A stretch of DNA of 64,000 nucleotides from Oreohelix idahoensis (GCA_024509875.1 JAMPIV010004267.1:838629-902628), one strand, 5' to 3'; shown: positions 46,431 through 59,916, counted from the stretch's first letter. Program-made: numbers and translations. Notes: generated by a model from the sequence alone, not told the origin.

Positions 46431-47018
46431 AGGGTGCGGTAGTCCTAATCTTTCTTTCTCTCTTCAGACACCCCCAGGGAACTACACACGGGGCGATTGA
46501 CATATACCCCCCCCCCAAAAAAAAAACACAAAACTGTCTCGGTGATAAATTCTTCAAGAATGTTTCTAGCATTTGTCTTCAGTATTTCTTACTAATTACA
46601 AATAAACAAAAGCGATCTTTATTCACTCCTGTTTGTCCTGCATATCTGGGCTAAAACCTCCAGACAAACAACCTCTATTAAATTACACAAGAACCAAAGC
46701 TTTTACGACACAGAAAATTCTTTGAGAAAGCTTATATGCTAGTTACAGCTCGTGTTACTGCCCTTAGTTTCAATTTGCGTAAGAGGTCGTTAAGAGGATC
46801 TGATGTCTTCTGTGACGTCAGCAATCCCATCATTCAGCAGCGAGAAACTGACAACAGTGAACTCTTGAACTAAATGTCTAACACTAACAGGGTTTGTATC
46901 CCGCTTGATGAATGATTAAACGATTTGGGGTGTTACTGTAATGGCACTTCTACCTCCCTCTCCCCCTACATTGTAAACACTCACATACGCACGCTGGATT
47001 CCAGGTTCATACATTTCT
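46431..47018. other. Intergenic sequence
   Basis: No gene recognised; a C9 plus A10 run lies at about 46508-46527. Confidence 0.4.
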
Positions 47019-47404
47019 AGTGAAAACCAGCAGAAACACTGCTTCGGGTCCTGATGGTGTACAATACCATCACATTAAACAGCTCGACGACACAGCCATT
47101 ACAAATATGGTGAGCGATTTCAATACCAGCATACAGAATGCTGAGGTGCAGGAAGACTGGCTACATAGTGACCTTCGGCCACTTCCTAAACCTGGCCAAG
47201 ATCCCACACTGCTCAACAGCTATGGCTACATAGTTACCTTCGGCTACTTCCTAAACCTGGCCAAGATCCCACACTGCTCAACAGCTGCCGAATAATCACA
47301 CTACAGAATGTCTATGGTAAATTACTTGAAAAGATAGTTGCAACAATGATAGGAAACTCTTTACAGAGCGATACAACAGGAGGCAATCTGATCATCAGAC
47401 GAGG
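47019..47404 (+). pseudogene. RNase H LINE copy 2, N-terminal RT part
   Basis: NTASGPDGVQYHHIKQLDDT and DLRPLPKPGQDPTLLNSY belong to the RT fingers (the ...SGPDGV...IPKPG.D...YRPI region). A tandem duplication of about 65 bp (47158-47222 and 47223-47287) repeats the PKPGQDP segment with a frame change. The frame then resumes as LQNVYGKLLEKIVATM. The sequence is cut at 47404 by the minus-strand LINE. Confidence 0.82.
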
Positions 47405-47840
47405 TTCCCCCCCGTCCGACAAGTGTTTACTCCTTTACACTGGGGGGGGGGGGAGGAGGCGGGCCCACTTGGGTCATGACTCCCAAGCGACTCAGCCTCC
47501 TGTTGTCTTGTATCGAAAATGAACCCATTTCACTCCGGTAGCAACTTTAAAAACCACAACTCCGCCAGCCGTAGAGGCAATTGTGAAAGTAACAAAGAGA
47601 AGACAAATTACTCCGTTCGTTCCGTCGCACACAACTAGGGACAGACACGGACACACCTGCGCGAAGCCGACGAGGCTAGCCACTGCGCGCTAGCAACTGA
47701 AATTCTGTGCCTAACACCTCTTATAGTATACACCGCGTGTTGCCCCTCAGTCACAGCCCTTTCACCAGTATACCAAAAAAATTCAACGTATTGTGGACTT
47801 AGAAAAATTCCTGGTGTTTTCTGTACCGCGGAGTTTACTG
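47405..47840 (-). other. 3' untranslated end of the R2-type LINE
   Basis: Downstream of the endonuclease stop (minus strand). Includes C7 near 47408 and G12 near 47443. Confidence 0.55.
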
Positions 47841-48958
47841 TCACGATTTCCGTAGCCCATTGCGGTTGTTCCACAGCCAGCATGATGCCTTTTCGGCAGT
47901 TTCACTAAGCCTCTTCAGTGCCCTTGTTCTCGACTGTCCCCTCAGCCCCAACAGTTTCAATAAATCATACACTGATGCAGCCACGAGCCCTCTTGCGCCC
48001 ACCTCAACAGCCATGACCCTTGCAGTGAACCCATCGTGTCTCAGATCCACGGCCAGATCATTATACTTGGCCGTTTTGAACGAATGTTGCTCGTCCAATC
48101 TGGATTCAAATGGCACGGTCAGTTCAATCAGTATAACCTGAAGCGATGCTGAAGAATGAAGCACTATATCCGGCCGTCTCCGCGATTTTCTGATACTCTC
48201 TGGATATGCCCCTCGTCCAGGTAGGTCTACCGCCATCTCCCAATCGTTTGCACAGTCAAGAAGAGATGGTAAACTGCTACCTGGTTTACTCGGTTTGGGG
48301 TGTGCTGACTTTCCTGCCCTCAGAAAGTATGTATTTGCGGTGCTCAGCCTGGCTTTGCTATTCGCCTTTATCCTTGCCAGGTCTATTGTCGCAGCAAGCT
48401 CATTTAGCACTTTGTTGTGGCGCCAAGTCTATCGTCCTTGCCCTAATGACACCTTACACGCTGAGAGAACATATTCAAGGGTCTGCCTCCCCTGGCACAG
48501 GGGGCACTGCTCATCATCCGACTTTCCCCATCTCACAAGGTTTGTGGCCGACGGCAGCAGGTCATACATTGATCTAACAACGAAGCTGAGCCTAAGAGGT
48601 GCCATATATCGTTCCATGTCAAGGACCTCTGCAGGGCTCCTTCCCATGTTGTCCATTGGTCTTGTTGGGCCTGCTGCACTGCTTTTTGCAACCTCTTATC
48701 ATTCTCAGCCCCTCGTATCTCCTGAACTACCATGTCTCTGCGCTCCCTGCTTGATGCCTTGGACCACCACCGGATGTCTCCATGACCAAATCCCCGTCTT
48801 TTCGTTTGTGTGTATCCGATTACCTCCCTCAGCTTGAGCGACTCTTGGGCAGCATCAACAGCTTCTTCCACTCTCCACTTCCTTCCCGTTTTCAGTGTGG
48901 GCTGAATGACCTTAACCACGTCATCTGCTGACTCTCGTAGCATCATTGCAAGTGTCAC
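47841..48958 (-). pseudogene. C-terminal region with restriction-like endonuclease, R2-type LINE
   Basis: Minus-strand frames 48958-48533, 48656-48429 and 48410-47841, joined by small frameshifts. First a basic linker (KTGRKWRVEEAVDAAQESLK). Then a Cys motif CPLCQGRQTLEYVLSACKV, where the His of the usual TLEH is Tyr. Then the nuclease RRPDIVLHSSASLQVILIEL then TVPFESR, with the Pro-Asp and Glu of a PD-(D/E)XK core. In R2-type LINEs this enzyme nicks a specific target. The last 60 residues are basic and end at a stop at 47841. Confidence 0.82.
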
Positions 48959-49420
48959 GAACGGTTTATAGAATGAATGTCAGTACTCATGCTCCGGTGG
49001 GAACTAGATATGTTTATGTAAGTTGTGAGTTGAAGTGAGTGAATGTTAAGTTTGCTTGCGGGCATGAATGCATTAGTAGCAGTAAGCGCTAATGTCGAGT
49101 TCACGGGCATGGCTGAGTTGTTGTGAACGAAGTGGTGGTGAAGACTGGTCAGGTGTGAAAAGGGTCATGGGTAAAAAGGTCATTCGAGACAGAGATTAGA
49201 GCGAGGAGAGATTACGTGGAGAGTGAAGGCGAAATGGTTGAAGGAAAATAGGAAATATATTAAGATATTGTGAAATTCTTTCCATGAGATGCTGTTCTAA
49301 TTATGCACATCATATATTGTGCTTTTCTTATGTGATGATTTATGGCCAAAGCGGCAGTCTGCCTGTGTTATTGTGTTATACTCAAGTTTGTGACATAAAG
49401 TCGTCGGATATCGTATCTAC
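48959..49420. other. Unassigned sequence interrupting the R2-type LINE
   Basis: The protein similarity stops near 49440 and resumes at 48958. The 450 bp between are AT-rich and have no family resemblance. Probably a small insertion or solo repeat; boundaries not resolved. Confidence 0.45.
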
Positions 49421-50373
49421 GTGTTGGAGTTTAGTGAGTTAACAATTAGCTGTGAAAAACGAGCCATGTTTGTCGCTCCATGTGTATGTAATACATATTT
49501 GTCAATGTGTACACACAGCAAGCACTTGACAGCAAGCCTTGCCTTTCCAACTTTGTACTCTTCAACAACTGACTTGAAGGGAAGCAGAAGTTTTGACTTT
49601 TTGCAGTACAATGCTACATCTGACAGACCTGGTGGTATCCCTAGCTATTTCCTCATGAACTCGTTGACCTTCTGCTCTATAGCTTCCACTGTACTTGTGC
49701 TTTTTTCATTTATAAACAGTGGCCACAGCAACTTAAGTATCAACATGAACTAGAGGCACCACAGTTTGAATTTCCCTAGGAGTCTGCTTTGGTCTATGAT
49801 CTGTAGCCCTCTGCCTGCCATTTCTATTGTCTGTTGCACTGCCTTCGAGTCTTTTAATGAGGCATCGTACACCCTGCCAAGACGTTTAACAGGTTCTTCA
49901 ATGACAGTAGGAATTCTTTGGTTGGAAACCATGAATATGTCTTCTGCTATCTTCCCTTTCCTGACTGATAGGCTTCTCGACTTCTTGGGTTTGAAGCTCA
50001 TTCTGCACCAGCTGACTAGTTCATCCAGGCGTGCTAACATCCTCCGGGCCTGATGTTCATCTGATGCCAGAATTGTTGTGTCATCCATGAATGCTTTGAG
50101 CGGTGGCATGTGACGCATTCCACCGAGCTGTGGACCTATAGCCATTCCTTCAGCCGCATTGAGGATTACCTGCATAGCCATCACGAATAGTATCGGAGAG
50201 ATGGTACATTCCATCGCAATTCCAACTTCAAGGCCAATCCACTTCGTTGTGTACTCTCTGGTTGAAAATCTGACAGCAAACCCTGCGAAATAAAGCTTCA
50301 GCATTGCTGCAATCTCTTGTGGGACATGATACATTTCTAGCGCCTGCCACAACATCTGGTGTGGAACGGATCC
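49421..50373 (-). pseudogene. Reverse transcriptase C-terminal half, R2-type LINE
   Basis: Minus strand from the LTR junction. MLWQALEMYHVPQEIAAMLK follows motif A. Motif B region LEVGIAMECTISPILFVMAM is followed by KAFMDDTTILASDE, the catalytic FMDD. The thumb contains VKRLGRVYDASLKDSKAVQQ. The frame 50355-49750 is open for 201 codons; a frameshift leads into ISTVEAIEQKVNEF and then VALYCKKSKLLLPFKSV (49611-49417). The upstream half is at 59006-59698, on the other side of LTR element 2. Confidence 0.85.
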
Positions 50374-50378
50374 ATAAG

Positions 50379-51096
50379 TGTGACGTACATATTATATGCA
50401 GTTATTTATGTTCTTATATCTAGCTTTTAAATAGCTTCGTCCACAAGGTTTTATTACGATCTGTCGCATTGCGGCGGATACGACGTCACGAATTAGTGTG
50501 AAAGAGAGGTCAAAAGGAGGCGAGATGATAGCCTAGGGTTCACGGGAGATTGAGGGGTGTGTCGTGGAAGAGGGAGGATGCATGTGTGAATCGCTCCGAG
50601 ATATTTCAGATGTCAGTGTGTTTGATATATATATTCTGAAGTTAGTCTTGTCATCCTGGAATGACAGAGTGCCTGATTCATTCACAGGATAGGTAGATGA
50701 GTGGATAGTAATGATATAGTGATGTTTGCAGACTGAAGACGGGCGATGTTCCTGTTCTTATATATTCGTATGTTCGTAGATACAGCTGATTACAGGACTG
50801 GATCTCGACATTTACGGACAGACTGTTATATGCCAGTATCTGCATTTACCCTATGACAGGGGAGTTAGAGATGTGTAGTGACAGAGGTCTTACAAGTAAT
50901 ACTTCATTGGAGCATACGTTTTATTTGTAATAAACATGTTCGTGATGTGAATAAGCTGGACGTTTCTTCAATTCTTGTGTGGCTGTTTATGTAGCAAGGT
51001 TAAGGACTCTCGTAATGACCACTTGGCTACTGCTAATATGTTTACTATTCCATGAATTAAACCATCAAACCTAAGCGCAGGTTGGAGAACGCCACA
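50379..51096 (+). repeat. 5' LTR of element 2
   Basis: 718 bp, TGTGACGT...CGCCACA. Contains an AATAAA-like GTAATAAACATG near 50929, a plausible poly(A) signal. Followed by TTTTTGGGGGCCAAGTACC in the primer-binding position. Confidence 0.95.
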
Positions 51097-52409
<1,313 letters not shown>

Positions 52410-55400
52410 ATGTCTCGCCTAGAACATTTTGTCAACGTGGGGGAAAGACTTGGGTTTCAAGCGAAGGCTTTGAGAGAGTTTGCTTTAGAGCAGGTGGCTA
52501 AGGAAGAGAAAACATTAGAACAAGAATTAGCTGAGAAGAGAAGGCGAGATGAAAAAAAAGAAAAGCTTAAGCTAGCACAGTTTGAGCATGAGCAAAAAAT
52601 GGCTGAAATTCAGCTTCAAAAACTTAAACTTGAGAATGAGAACAAACCGGCGGAGAACACTAATCAGGGCACAACAAAAAGGGATCATGGTTGTCCTTTT
52701 AAGGTTCATTTACCCAAATTTCATCCATCCGATGACATATCGTGTTACTTGAACAGGTTTCAGACAATTTGCCAGGAACATAAACTTGACAAATCTGAAT
52801 GGCCTAGTAAATTAATGTCATTATTTTCAGGTGAAGCCTTTACAGCTATCTGCACGTTGGATGATGCCTCTAGAAGTGACTATGATTCTATAAAGGCATT
52901 ATTATTGAAAAAATTCCAGCTGGATACTCACGGTTATAGATTAAAATTCAAAACTCTATTGCCTGACTCGTCCAAGGACTTCGCAGAATACATTGCATCT
53001 ATCAAGCTTACTTTTCAGAGATGGATTGAACTGTCACAAATCGACCATACTTTTGAGTCGCTTATGGATCTCATACTAAGAGATAAGGTTCTCTCTTCAG
53101 TCAGTCCAGAATTTTTGTCCTATCTCCAAGAGAGGGATCCCCAAACCATTGCTGAAATGGAGATTTTGGGGCGACGTTTCAGGACCGCACATCCTGGGAG
53201 GAATATAAGCAACTCGAACATCAAGGAGGCATTACCAGTTGCTTCAGCAAAGGCTTTATATACAAGAAATCAAAAACAGGGACCACCTGATAATTCTTCA
53301 GGTTGGGGACGAAATTTTAGCCGGAATGCCGGAACTTTCAGGGGTCGGTATAACTTTGCATACAGACCATTTCGACCATATAGCCAGGAAAATATGCCTC
53401 AACAACAATTTAATGGACCAAACAGAGGCTGGACCAGAACTCAGAATTCCTATTCTAACAGAGGAAGATCAAATTATAATAATGATTGTAATTACCAGAA
53501 CAACAGGAATAATCATCACTACAGAGGCTCTCGACTCCCACATAGGTCTAATGCTGCTGTTGAACAAAACAACCATTCAGTTGCTGGGAATCAAGGTTTT
53601 GAGACCACGTCTCATGCCAATGCATGCAGTGTTGATCTTTCTAATAAAGCAAATTGCTCTGCTTGCAACACTCTTTTTCAGACAGATAAAGTACCCAGAT
53701 TAATTTGTGGTCACCCTCTACCAGTACTTGCTTCTCATGATGGAAAAGGTTCACTTAAATTTTGCAGGGGTTTTGTTAATCATAGACTTGTTTCCGTCCT
53801 CAGGGATACGGGATGCACTACCGTAGGGGTGCGGCAATCTCTTGTTGATAACTCATGTTACACTGGTAAACAGGTGAAATGTGTTACCTTCGGGGGCACA
53901 GTTGAATATTATCCAACTGCCTTTGTTTACATAAACACACCCTACTTCACAGGGAACGTTCTTGCTTGTATGTTGGAAAATCCAGTCAGCGAGTTGATTC
54001 TGGGTAACCTTCCTGGGCTGAAGGAGTGCTCAGATGATGATATTAAAAGTTGGGAAAACCAGCATTTATTGACTGCTAATGCAGTTACTACACGGGCACA
54101 GGCTCAGGCAGAGGCCAATGATAGTACAGCATCAGGGGGTGAGGAGGATGACAATTTACAAGTTACACTTGTCAGTAAAGAGTCGTTCATTACTATGCAA
54201 CATAATGATGACTCATTGAAAAAAATTTTCAAGGTGGCTAGAAAAGATGATGTTGTGTACAATGAGAGGGCTATTCACTGGTACACCATCAAAAATGGTA
54301 TTCTAATTAGAAATTTTAATGATGCTAATTCTGAGAAAAAACAGATCATGGTGCCTACTAATTTTAGACCTTTTATTTTACAACATGCCCATGATGTCAA
54401 CTGTGCAGGTCATTTGGGGATAGCTCGTACTAAACAAAGAGTGCTGTCGAATTTTTTCTGGCCTGGGGTCACCAAAGATGTAAAAACTTTTTGTAGAACT
54501 TGCAAGACATGCCAAAGCGTGGCTGCGAAAGGTGCATATCACAAAGCACCTATACAGGCCTTTGATATCTCTAACAGACCATTCGCTAAGATGGCAATTG
54601 ACATCATAGGACCATTACCAGTAGTATCAGCAAGAGGCCACAGATTCATTCTTACGTGCATTGACATGTGCACACGGTGGCCTGAAGCAATACCACTTAA
54701 GAACATCACAACTAGAGATGTTGCTGATGCACTCATGATCATTTTCAGTAGATTGGGGTTTCCGGAGGAAATACTATCAGACAGAGGTAGACAATTTACA
54801 TCAGAAGTTATGGCACAGGTTATGAAGGATTTTCAAATTGAGAGGTCTCTAAGCAGTGCCTATCACCCAGAAGGGAACGGCACAGTAGAACGATTCAATA
54901 AGACACTCAAACAGATGTTGGGTAAGGTTACCTCACAATGTCCACAGGACTGGGACAGAATTTTACCAGCTGTTTTGTTCGCCTATCGGGAAATCCCAAA
55001 CGAACAAACCGGGTTTTCGCCATTCGAATTAATTTTTGGGGCAAAGCCTAGAGGTCCCATGTCGATCTTAAAACAGCTTCTCGTGGGCTCCGAGTTGTCA
55101 GAGGAGGTTCAATCCTCTTATGAGTATGTTGTAAATCTACGAAAAAAGATTATTGATGCATGCCAGATAGCAGTGGATGCTTCAGAGAGAGCAAAAGGAA
55201 AAACCAGACTATTCATTAATGAGAAGAGAAAATTACGCTTATTGTGGCCTGGTGATGAAGCATATGTGCTTCTCCCCACAAAAGAGAATAAACTATTAAT
55301 TGCATGGAGAGGACCGTATAAAGTGGTTTCACAGTTAACTGATGTTGATTATATTGTGGATATAAAGGGTCAACATAGAACATTTCACATCAATATGCTC

Positions 55401-56501
55401 CAAAAATTCCATTCTCGACCTGGTAATCTTCAACCAATTTTCGAGGCCATTGATGCGTCTGACTCAAACTATTCCTCACTTGCTGTAATTCATGATGAGG
55501 AGTCTTCATTCGAAGATGTCTCTCTGCCATTATCTTTTGTTCCGCTTCAAGCGTCAGAATCTTGGAGGGACGTTTCTATATCTCCAGATCTATCAGTCGA
55601 TCAACACACTCAAATTTCTAATCTGTTACAATCCTATCAGGATGTGTTGACTGATATCCCAGGTAGTACTGATGTCATCTCTCACGACATTCTACTTCAA
55701 GATCAAACATCTATCCGGATAAAGCCATATCCCATACCAATTCATTTTCAGGCTCAAGTGGATAAGGAAATTGATAACATGCTTAAAATGGGTATTATAG
55801 AACCATCTCAATCACCGTACTCATTTCCTCTAGTGATTGTTAGGAAAAAAGATAAGTCCATTAGAATCTGTATAGACTTCCGTCGTCTTAACGGTATAAC
55901 TTCTGCTGATGCAGAGCCTATGCCTGTTCTTGATTCCTTACTGGAAAAGATGTCTGATGCCACATATTTCAGTAAACTTGATCTTTCAAAAGGCTACTGG
56001 CAGATTCCCTTAACAGATAGATCTAAGCCTTACACTGCCTTTGCCACTCCTAATGGATTATATCAGTGGACTCATATGTGTTTTGGGCTAGTGAACGCAC
56101 CGGCAACGTTTGTCCGGATGATGAGATTACTATTTGCTGGTCGGCCTGATATCATAACATATATCGACGATATCTGTCTCTTCCACAATTCTTGGCAGGA
56201 CCATATCTTAGGTCTTCAATCCTTATTGGACATTCTACGCAGTCACCACCTCACAGCTAGACCTTCAAAAGTCCAGATCGGCTATAAAGAAATTTCTTTT
56301 CTGGGACATAGAATTTCTCAAGGATTCTTGAAAACAGATGATGACACTGTCTCAAAAATTCTTAATCTTGAGGTTCCTAAAACAAAAAAAAAAACAAGTC
56401 ATGAGTTTGTTAGGTCTAATCAACTTTTACAGGAAATTCATTCCTCGTTTCTCGGAAATAACTTCCATTTTGTCATCTTTGCTGAAAAAGGGATGTCCTA
56501 A
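52410..56501 (+). CDS. Gag-protease-integrase-reverse transcriptase polyprotein, LTR element 2
   Basis: One open frame; I choose the ATG at 52410 (MSRLEHFVN) by analogy with element 1, though the frame is open from 52386. In order: coiled coil, capsid-like region, Asn/Arg-rich tail, CSAC...CGHPLP, protease LRDTGCTTVGVRQS (GAT of DTG at 53805), then integrase with a His-His-Cys-Cys zinc motif (HAHDVNCAGH...CRTCKTC). The integrase core has Asp in MAIDIIG (54600), Asp in LSDRGRQ (54780) and Glu in TVERFN (54888), giving DD35E. RT has FSKLDLSKGYW and YIDDICLF (56160). Gag and Pol are fused in one frame. The frame leaves the true path after about 56390. Confidence 0.93.
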   Translation: MSRLEHFVNVGERLGFQAKALREFALEQVAKEEKTLEQELAEKRRRDEKKEKLKLAQFEHEQKMAEIQLQKLKLENENKPAENTNQGTTKRDHGCPFKVHLPKFHPSDDISCYLNRFQTICQEHKLDKSEWPSKLMSLFSGEAFTAICTLDDASRSDYDSIKALLLKKFQLDTHGYRLKFKTLLPDSSKDFAEYIASIKLTFQRWIELSQIDHTFESLMDLILRDKVLSSVSPEFLSYLQERDPQTIAEMEILGRRFRTAHPGRNISNSNIKEALPVASAKALYTRNQKQGPPDNSSGWGRNFSRNAGTFRGRYNFAYRPFRPYSQENMPQQQFNGPNRGWTRTQNSYSNRGRSNYNNDCNYQNNRNNHHYRGSRLPHRSNAAVEQNNHSVAGNQGFETTSHANACSVDLSNKANCSACNTLFQTDKVPRLICGHPLPVLASHDGKGSLKFCRGFVNHRLVSVLRDTGCTTVGVRQSLVDNSCYTGKQVKCVTFGGTVEYYPTAFVYINTPYFTGNVLACMLENPVSELILGNLPGLKECSDDDIKSWENQHLLTANAVTTRAQAQAEANDSTASGGEEDDNLQVTLVSKESFITMQHNDDSLKKIFKVARKDDVVYNERAIHWYTIKNGILIRNFNDANSEKKQIMVPTNFRPFILQHAHDVNCAGHLGIARTKQRVLSNFFWPGVTKDVKTFCRTCKTCQSVAAKGAYHKAPIQAFDISNRPFAKMAIDIIGPLPVVSARGHRFILTCIDMCTRWPEAIPLKNITTRDVADALMIIFSRLGFPEEILSDRGRQFTSEVMAQVMKDFQIERSLSSAYHPEGNGTVERFNKTLKQMLGKVTSQCPQDWDRILPAVLFAYREIPNEQTGFSPFELIFGAKPRGPMSILKQLLVGSELSEEVQSSYEYVVNLRKKIIDACQIAVDASERAKGKTRLFINEKRKLRLLWPGDEAYVLLPTKENKLLIAWRGPYKVVSQLTDVDYIVDIKGQHRTFHINMLQKFHSRPGNLQPIFEAIDASDSNYSSLAVIHDEESSFEDVSLPLSFVPLQASESWRDVSISPDLSVDQHTQISNLLQSYQDVLTDIPGSTDVISHDILLQDQTSIRIKPYPIPIHFQAQVDKEIDNMLKMGIIEPSQSPYSFPLVIVRKKDKSIRICIDFRRLNGITSADAEPMPVLDSLLEKMSDATYFSKLDLSKGYWQIPLTDRSKPYTAFATPNGLYQWTHMCFGLVNAPATFVRMMRLLFAGRPDIITYIDDICLFHNSWQDHILGLQSLLDILRSHHLTARPSKVQIGYKEISFLGHRISQGFLKTDDDTVSKILNLEVPKTKKKTSHEFVRSNQLLQEIHSSFLGNNFHFVIFAEKGMS

Positions 56502-56973
56502 CAAAATAGTCTGGACCCAGCCATGCCAAGATGTATTAAACCGTATTAAATTTTCATTTTCAAAGGCACCAATATTGAAACTGCCTAATCCATTTATCTC
56601 CTTTACTCTCAGGTGTGATGCATCTCAATATGCGATAGGAGCGTCTTTGATGCAACTCCACAACAATGTTTTGCATCCAGTATTGTATGTGAGCCGCAAG
56701 TTATCTTCAACAGAAGCAAAATACCCCATTCTGGAAAGAGAGCTCCTAGCAATATCATGGAGTGTTTCCAAACTACAAAAATACTTGATTGGGGCACCAT
56801 TTGTCATCGAAACCGACCAGAGGGCGCTAGCTTATCTACAAAAAGCTAATTTTTCAAACCAACGAACAGCTAGATATGCCCTAAGTCTACAGCCATACTC
56901 TTACACCATCCGGGCGATCAAGGGTTCTGAGAACAATCTCGCGGACGTCTTGTCTCGCTGTACAACCATCTAG
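56391..56973 (+). CDS. RNase H segment of pol, LTR element 2
   Basis: Read in a different frame from the main polyprotein; the frames overlap at 56338-56501 and the protein continues across an A11 run near 56385-56395. Tether VMSLLGLINFYRKFIP precedes RNase H: LRCDASQYAIGASLMQ (Asp), PILERELLAISWSV (Glu), VIETDQRALAY (Asp) and NNLADVLSRC (Asp). It stops at 56971-56973, and no integrase follows. The shift could be a mutation, a sequencing error in the homopolymer, or programmed slippage; element 1 has no matching A-run. Confidence 0.9.
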
Positions 56974-58282
56974 TACTGGTTTGATACATCACGGAATTAC
57001 CCCAGATGGAGAAAATCTGAGAATCTGTCATATTCAAGTTATTTGTCTTCGACAACCTATAGGTACACTTATATCTGCCACATTTGACTATCTTTATGTT
57101 CATTCCATGAGACTGTTATTCGCATAGTTCAAGGACTTTGTTTACAGCAACTAGTATGCATGGATTAACTTGCATTATGTTTTGGTATGAAACTTTATCG
57201 GTGATGGAAATTCAGGGGAAACTACCTAGTGTATAACTTTTTCTACATGGGACATCAATCATACTCAGGATTCAGGTACATCTCAGTACACATTGTGAAC
57301 CAAAGAAACTATTCAGGGATAATTTATTACCTTTTATTTGATAACCCATGGACATGAATCGTGAACTTGAATTATCTTCATGGATTTATGAACACTCACA
57401 ATTTTTGTGCTCAACAAACTTAATAGTTATATTTACCTAATATATTCTTCTTTTTTGGACACATTAATTTGTATTACTACCTTTGTGCTTAGACTTTGAT
57501 TAATGGACACACACGGTTTAAGAAGGAGTATCTCTATGCATTGTCCCTGTACTCTGCTTTACTAAACTTCTTGCATCTACTGAAGTCTTATACCAACTGA
57601 GCATGTCTTGTTTGCATTGACATTAACTACTTTTACCAAACTACACAGGGTCGTGGGGACTTATTATGCTTGTCTTAATCATCATGGTATATCATCCATT
57701 GAGATTGTGAATAAAGACTCATGTGAGAGAAGAAAACAAAACATAATATGAATGGAAAAAAAAGTAGAAAAACAGAAAACATTATTCTCTTATCATGAAG
57801 GTATTACATCATGTACTTCATTGCATGTGTCTTACAACTTTCATATATATTATAATTACTTAATGGTCATCTATAGCATAATTACTTTGCAATTGTATTA
57901 AGTGACAATATTCACTAAGTCTATAACCTGACAGGACTTAGACCAAAAGTATGTGACATTAGAGTGAAAATGATTGACAGGTATGGATGAGTTCATATAT
58001 CACGTAATCTTAGTTACTGGAAGGCAGGTCATCTACTTCTTATGTGTCAAATTGTCTCCACTTGAGTAAGACTTAGGCTTTGATATTTTGATATCAATGT
58101 CCTCACTTTGTGTTAAATTTGGCTTTCTCATGACAGACACAGGGGTTGGAGTACTTCCTGGTCTCCGTTCGTATTATATTTAAACTGTCTACTTGGCACT
58201 GGAACCTCATTTTATATTTTGTTTACCTACCTCTGAAGAAGACAAATTTCATTTTTCTCCTCAGACAGGGGAGAGGGGAAGA
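56974..58282 (+). other. 3' untranslated region and polypurine tract of LTR element 2
   Basis: 1.3 kb of AT-rich non-coding sequence. It ends in AGGGGAGAGGGGAAGA (about 58267-58282), the polypurine tract next to the 3' LTR. An unusually long spacer, also seen in element 1 (0.75 kb). Confidence 0.8.
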
Positions 58283-59000
58283 TGTGACGTACATATTATA
58301 TGCAGTTATTTATGTTCTTATATCTAGCTTTTAAATAGCTTCGTCCACAAGGTTTTATTACGATCTGTCGCATTGCGGCGGATACGACGTCACGAATTAG
58401 TGTGAAAGAGAGGTCAAAAGGAGGCGAGATGATAGCCTAGGGTTCACGGGAGATTGAGGGGTGTGTCGTGGAAGAGGGAGGATGCATGTGTGAATCGCTC
58501 CGAGATATTTCAGATGTCAGTGTGTTTGATATATATATTCTGAAGTTAGTCTTGTCATCCTGGAATGACAGAGTGCCTGATTCATTCACAGGATAGGTAG
58601 ATGAGTGGATAGTAATGATATAGTGATGTTTGCAGACTGAAGACGGGCGATGTTCCTGTTCTTATATATTCGTATGTTCATAGATACAGCTGATTACAGG
58701 ACTGGATCTCGACATTTACGGACAGACTGTTATATGCCAGTATCTGCATTTACCCTATGACAGGGGAGTTAGAGATGTGTAGTGACAGAGGTCTTACAAG
58801 TAATACTTCATTGGAGCATACGTTTTATTTGTAATAAACATGTTCGTGATGTGAATAAGCTGGACGTTTCTTCAATTCTTGTGTGGCTGTTTATGTAGCA
58901 AGGTTAAGGACTCTCGTAATGACCACTTGGCTACTGCTAATATGTTTACTATTCCATGAATTAAACCATCAAACCTAAGCGCAGGTTGGAGAACGCCACA
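58283..59000 (+). repeat. 3' LTR of element 2
   Basis: 718 bp, essentially identical to 50379-51096. Followed by the duplication ATAAG. Confidence 0.95.
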
Positions 59001-59005
59001 ATAAG

Positions 59006-59916
59006 CATTCGCTAGATCCAACCAGATTACATGGAGGTTTGTTCTGTCAGACTTTGCATTCTGGATTGCTTCCCAGATCATTGTGGCATGCTCTAGACAT
59101 TCTGGTGTACCTGGGATACCTTCTTTCTGAATTGTAGTGTCAATGTACCCATTTGCCAGGAGATATGTAGTGAGCTTTTCGCCATCACTGAGAAGAATAT
59201 CTTCCCTTCCACATTAAGTAGTGAGATTGGCCTGAACTGACGGATATCTGTGGAATTTTGTTCCTTCGGGATGTAGACTCCGTTCGCCTTTCTCCATTCC
59301 TTGCTTACAAGCTGGGTTTTCCACGCATTCTTCAGTAAACGGAGCAGTCGTTTGAGCACCTCAGGGCATCTCTTATGCACAACATATGGAACACCATTAG
59401 GACCTGGAGCTGACTTGCACCGAGCTTTCTGGACAATGCTTTTTACCTCTTGCACCGTTGTGGGCTTGGTGTTAAATTCAGCTCCTGGCTTACTCGGCCA
59501 TTTAAGGCCTGCCATGCTGCCGAGCGGCTCATCTTTGCGACCATCTGAATATGTCATCCTAAGGTGTTCTTCCAGGTCTTCTTTCCTGATGTTTACCGTA
59601 CCCGACCGTGACTGCTCAAACAGTTCTTTGGCAAACTTGAAGGGCTCCCTGAAGAATCTTTCCCTATTCCTTCGAGTCTTCCTTCTCTTCTTGCACAACC
59701 TTTCTGCTCTACAAAGGGCATTATGTTGGCCTTTCAGGTGCTCCCAAACCTGTCGTAACCCGTCCTTCTCTGTGGCAACTGCGTTCTATAACTGTTTTCG
59801 GGCATGCTTCTTCTGTTTCCTGATTTCTTCTATTTTAATTTGTCTTCTACTTTTTCGCGTTGGGTTACCTTCCCTTGCCTCCCTGACTCCGAACACTTTG
59901 CGACAGTGCAGATATA
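59006..59916 (-). pseudogene. Reverse transcriptase N-terminal half, R2-type LINE
   Basis: Minus strand. A basic upstream stretch (KKRRKTRRNRERFFREPFKF) leads to CKSAPGPNGVPYVVHKR, LVSKEWRKANGVYIPKE and IRQFRPISLLNVEGKIFF, the RT fingers. After a frameshift near 59100, TMIWEAIQNAKSDRTNLHVI and WLDLANAY (motif A Asp) reach the LTR junction. Frames 59698-59093 and 59081-59006 carry it. Confidence 0.85.
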
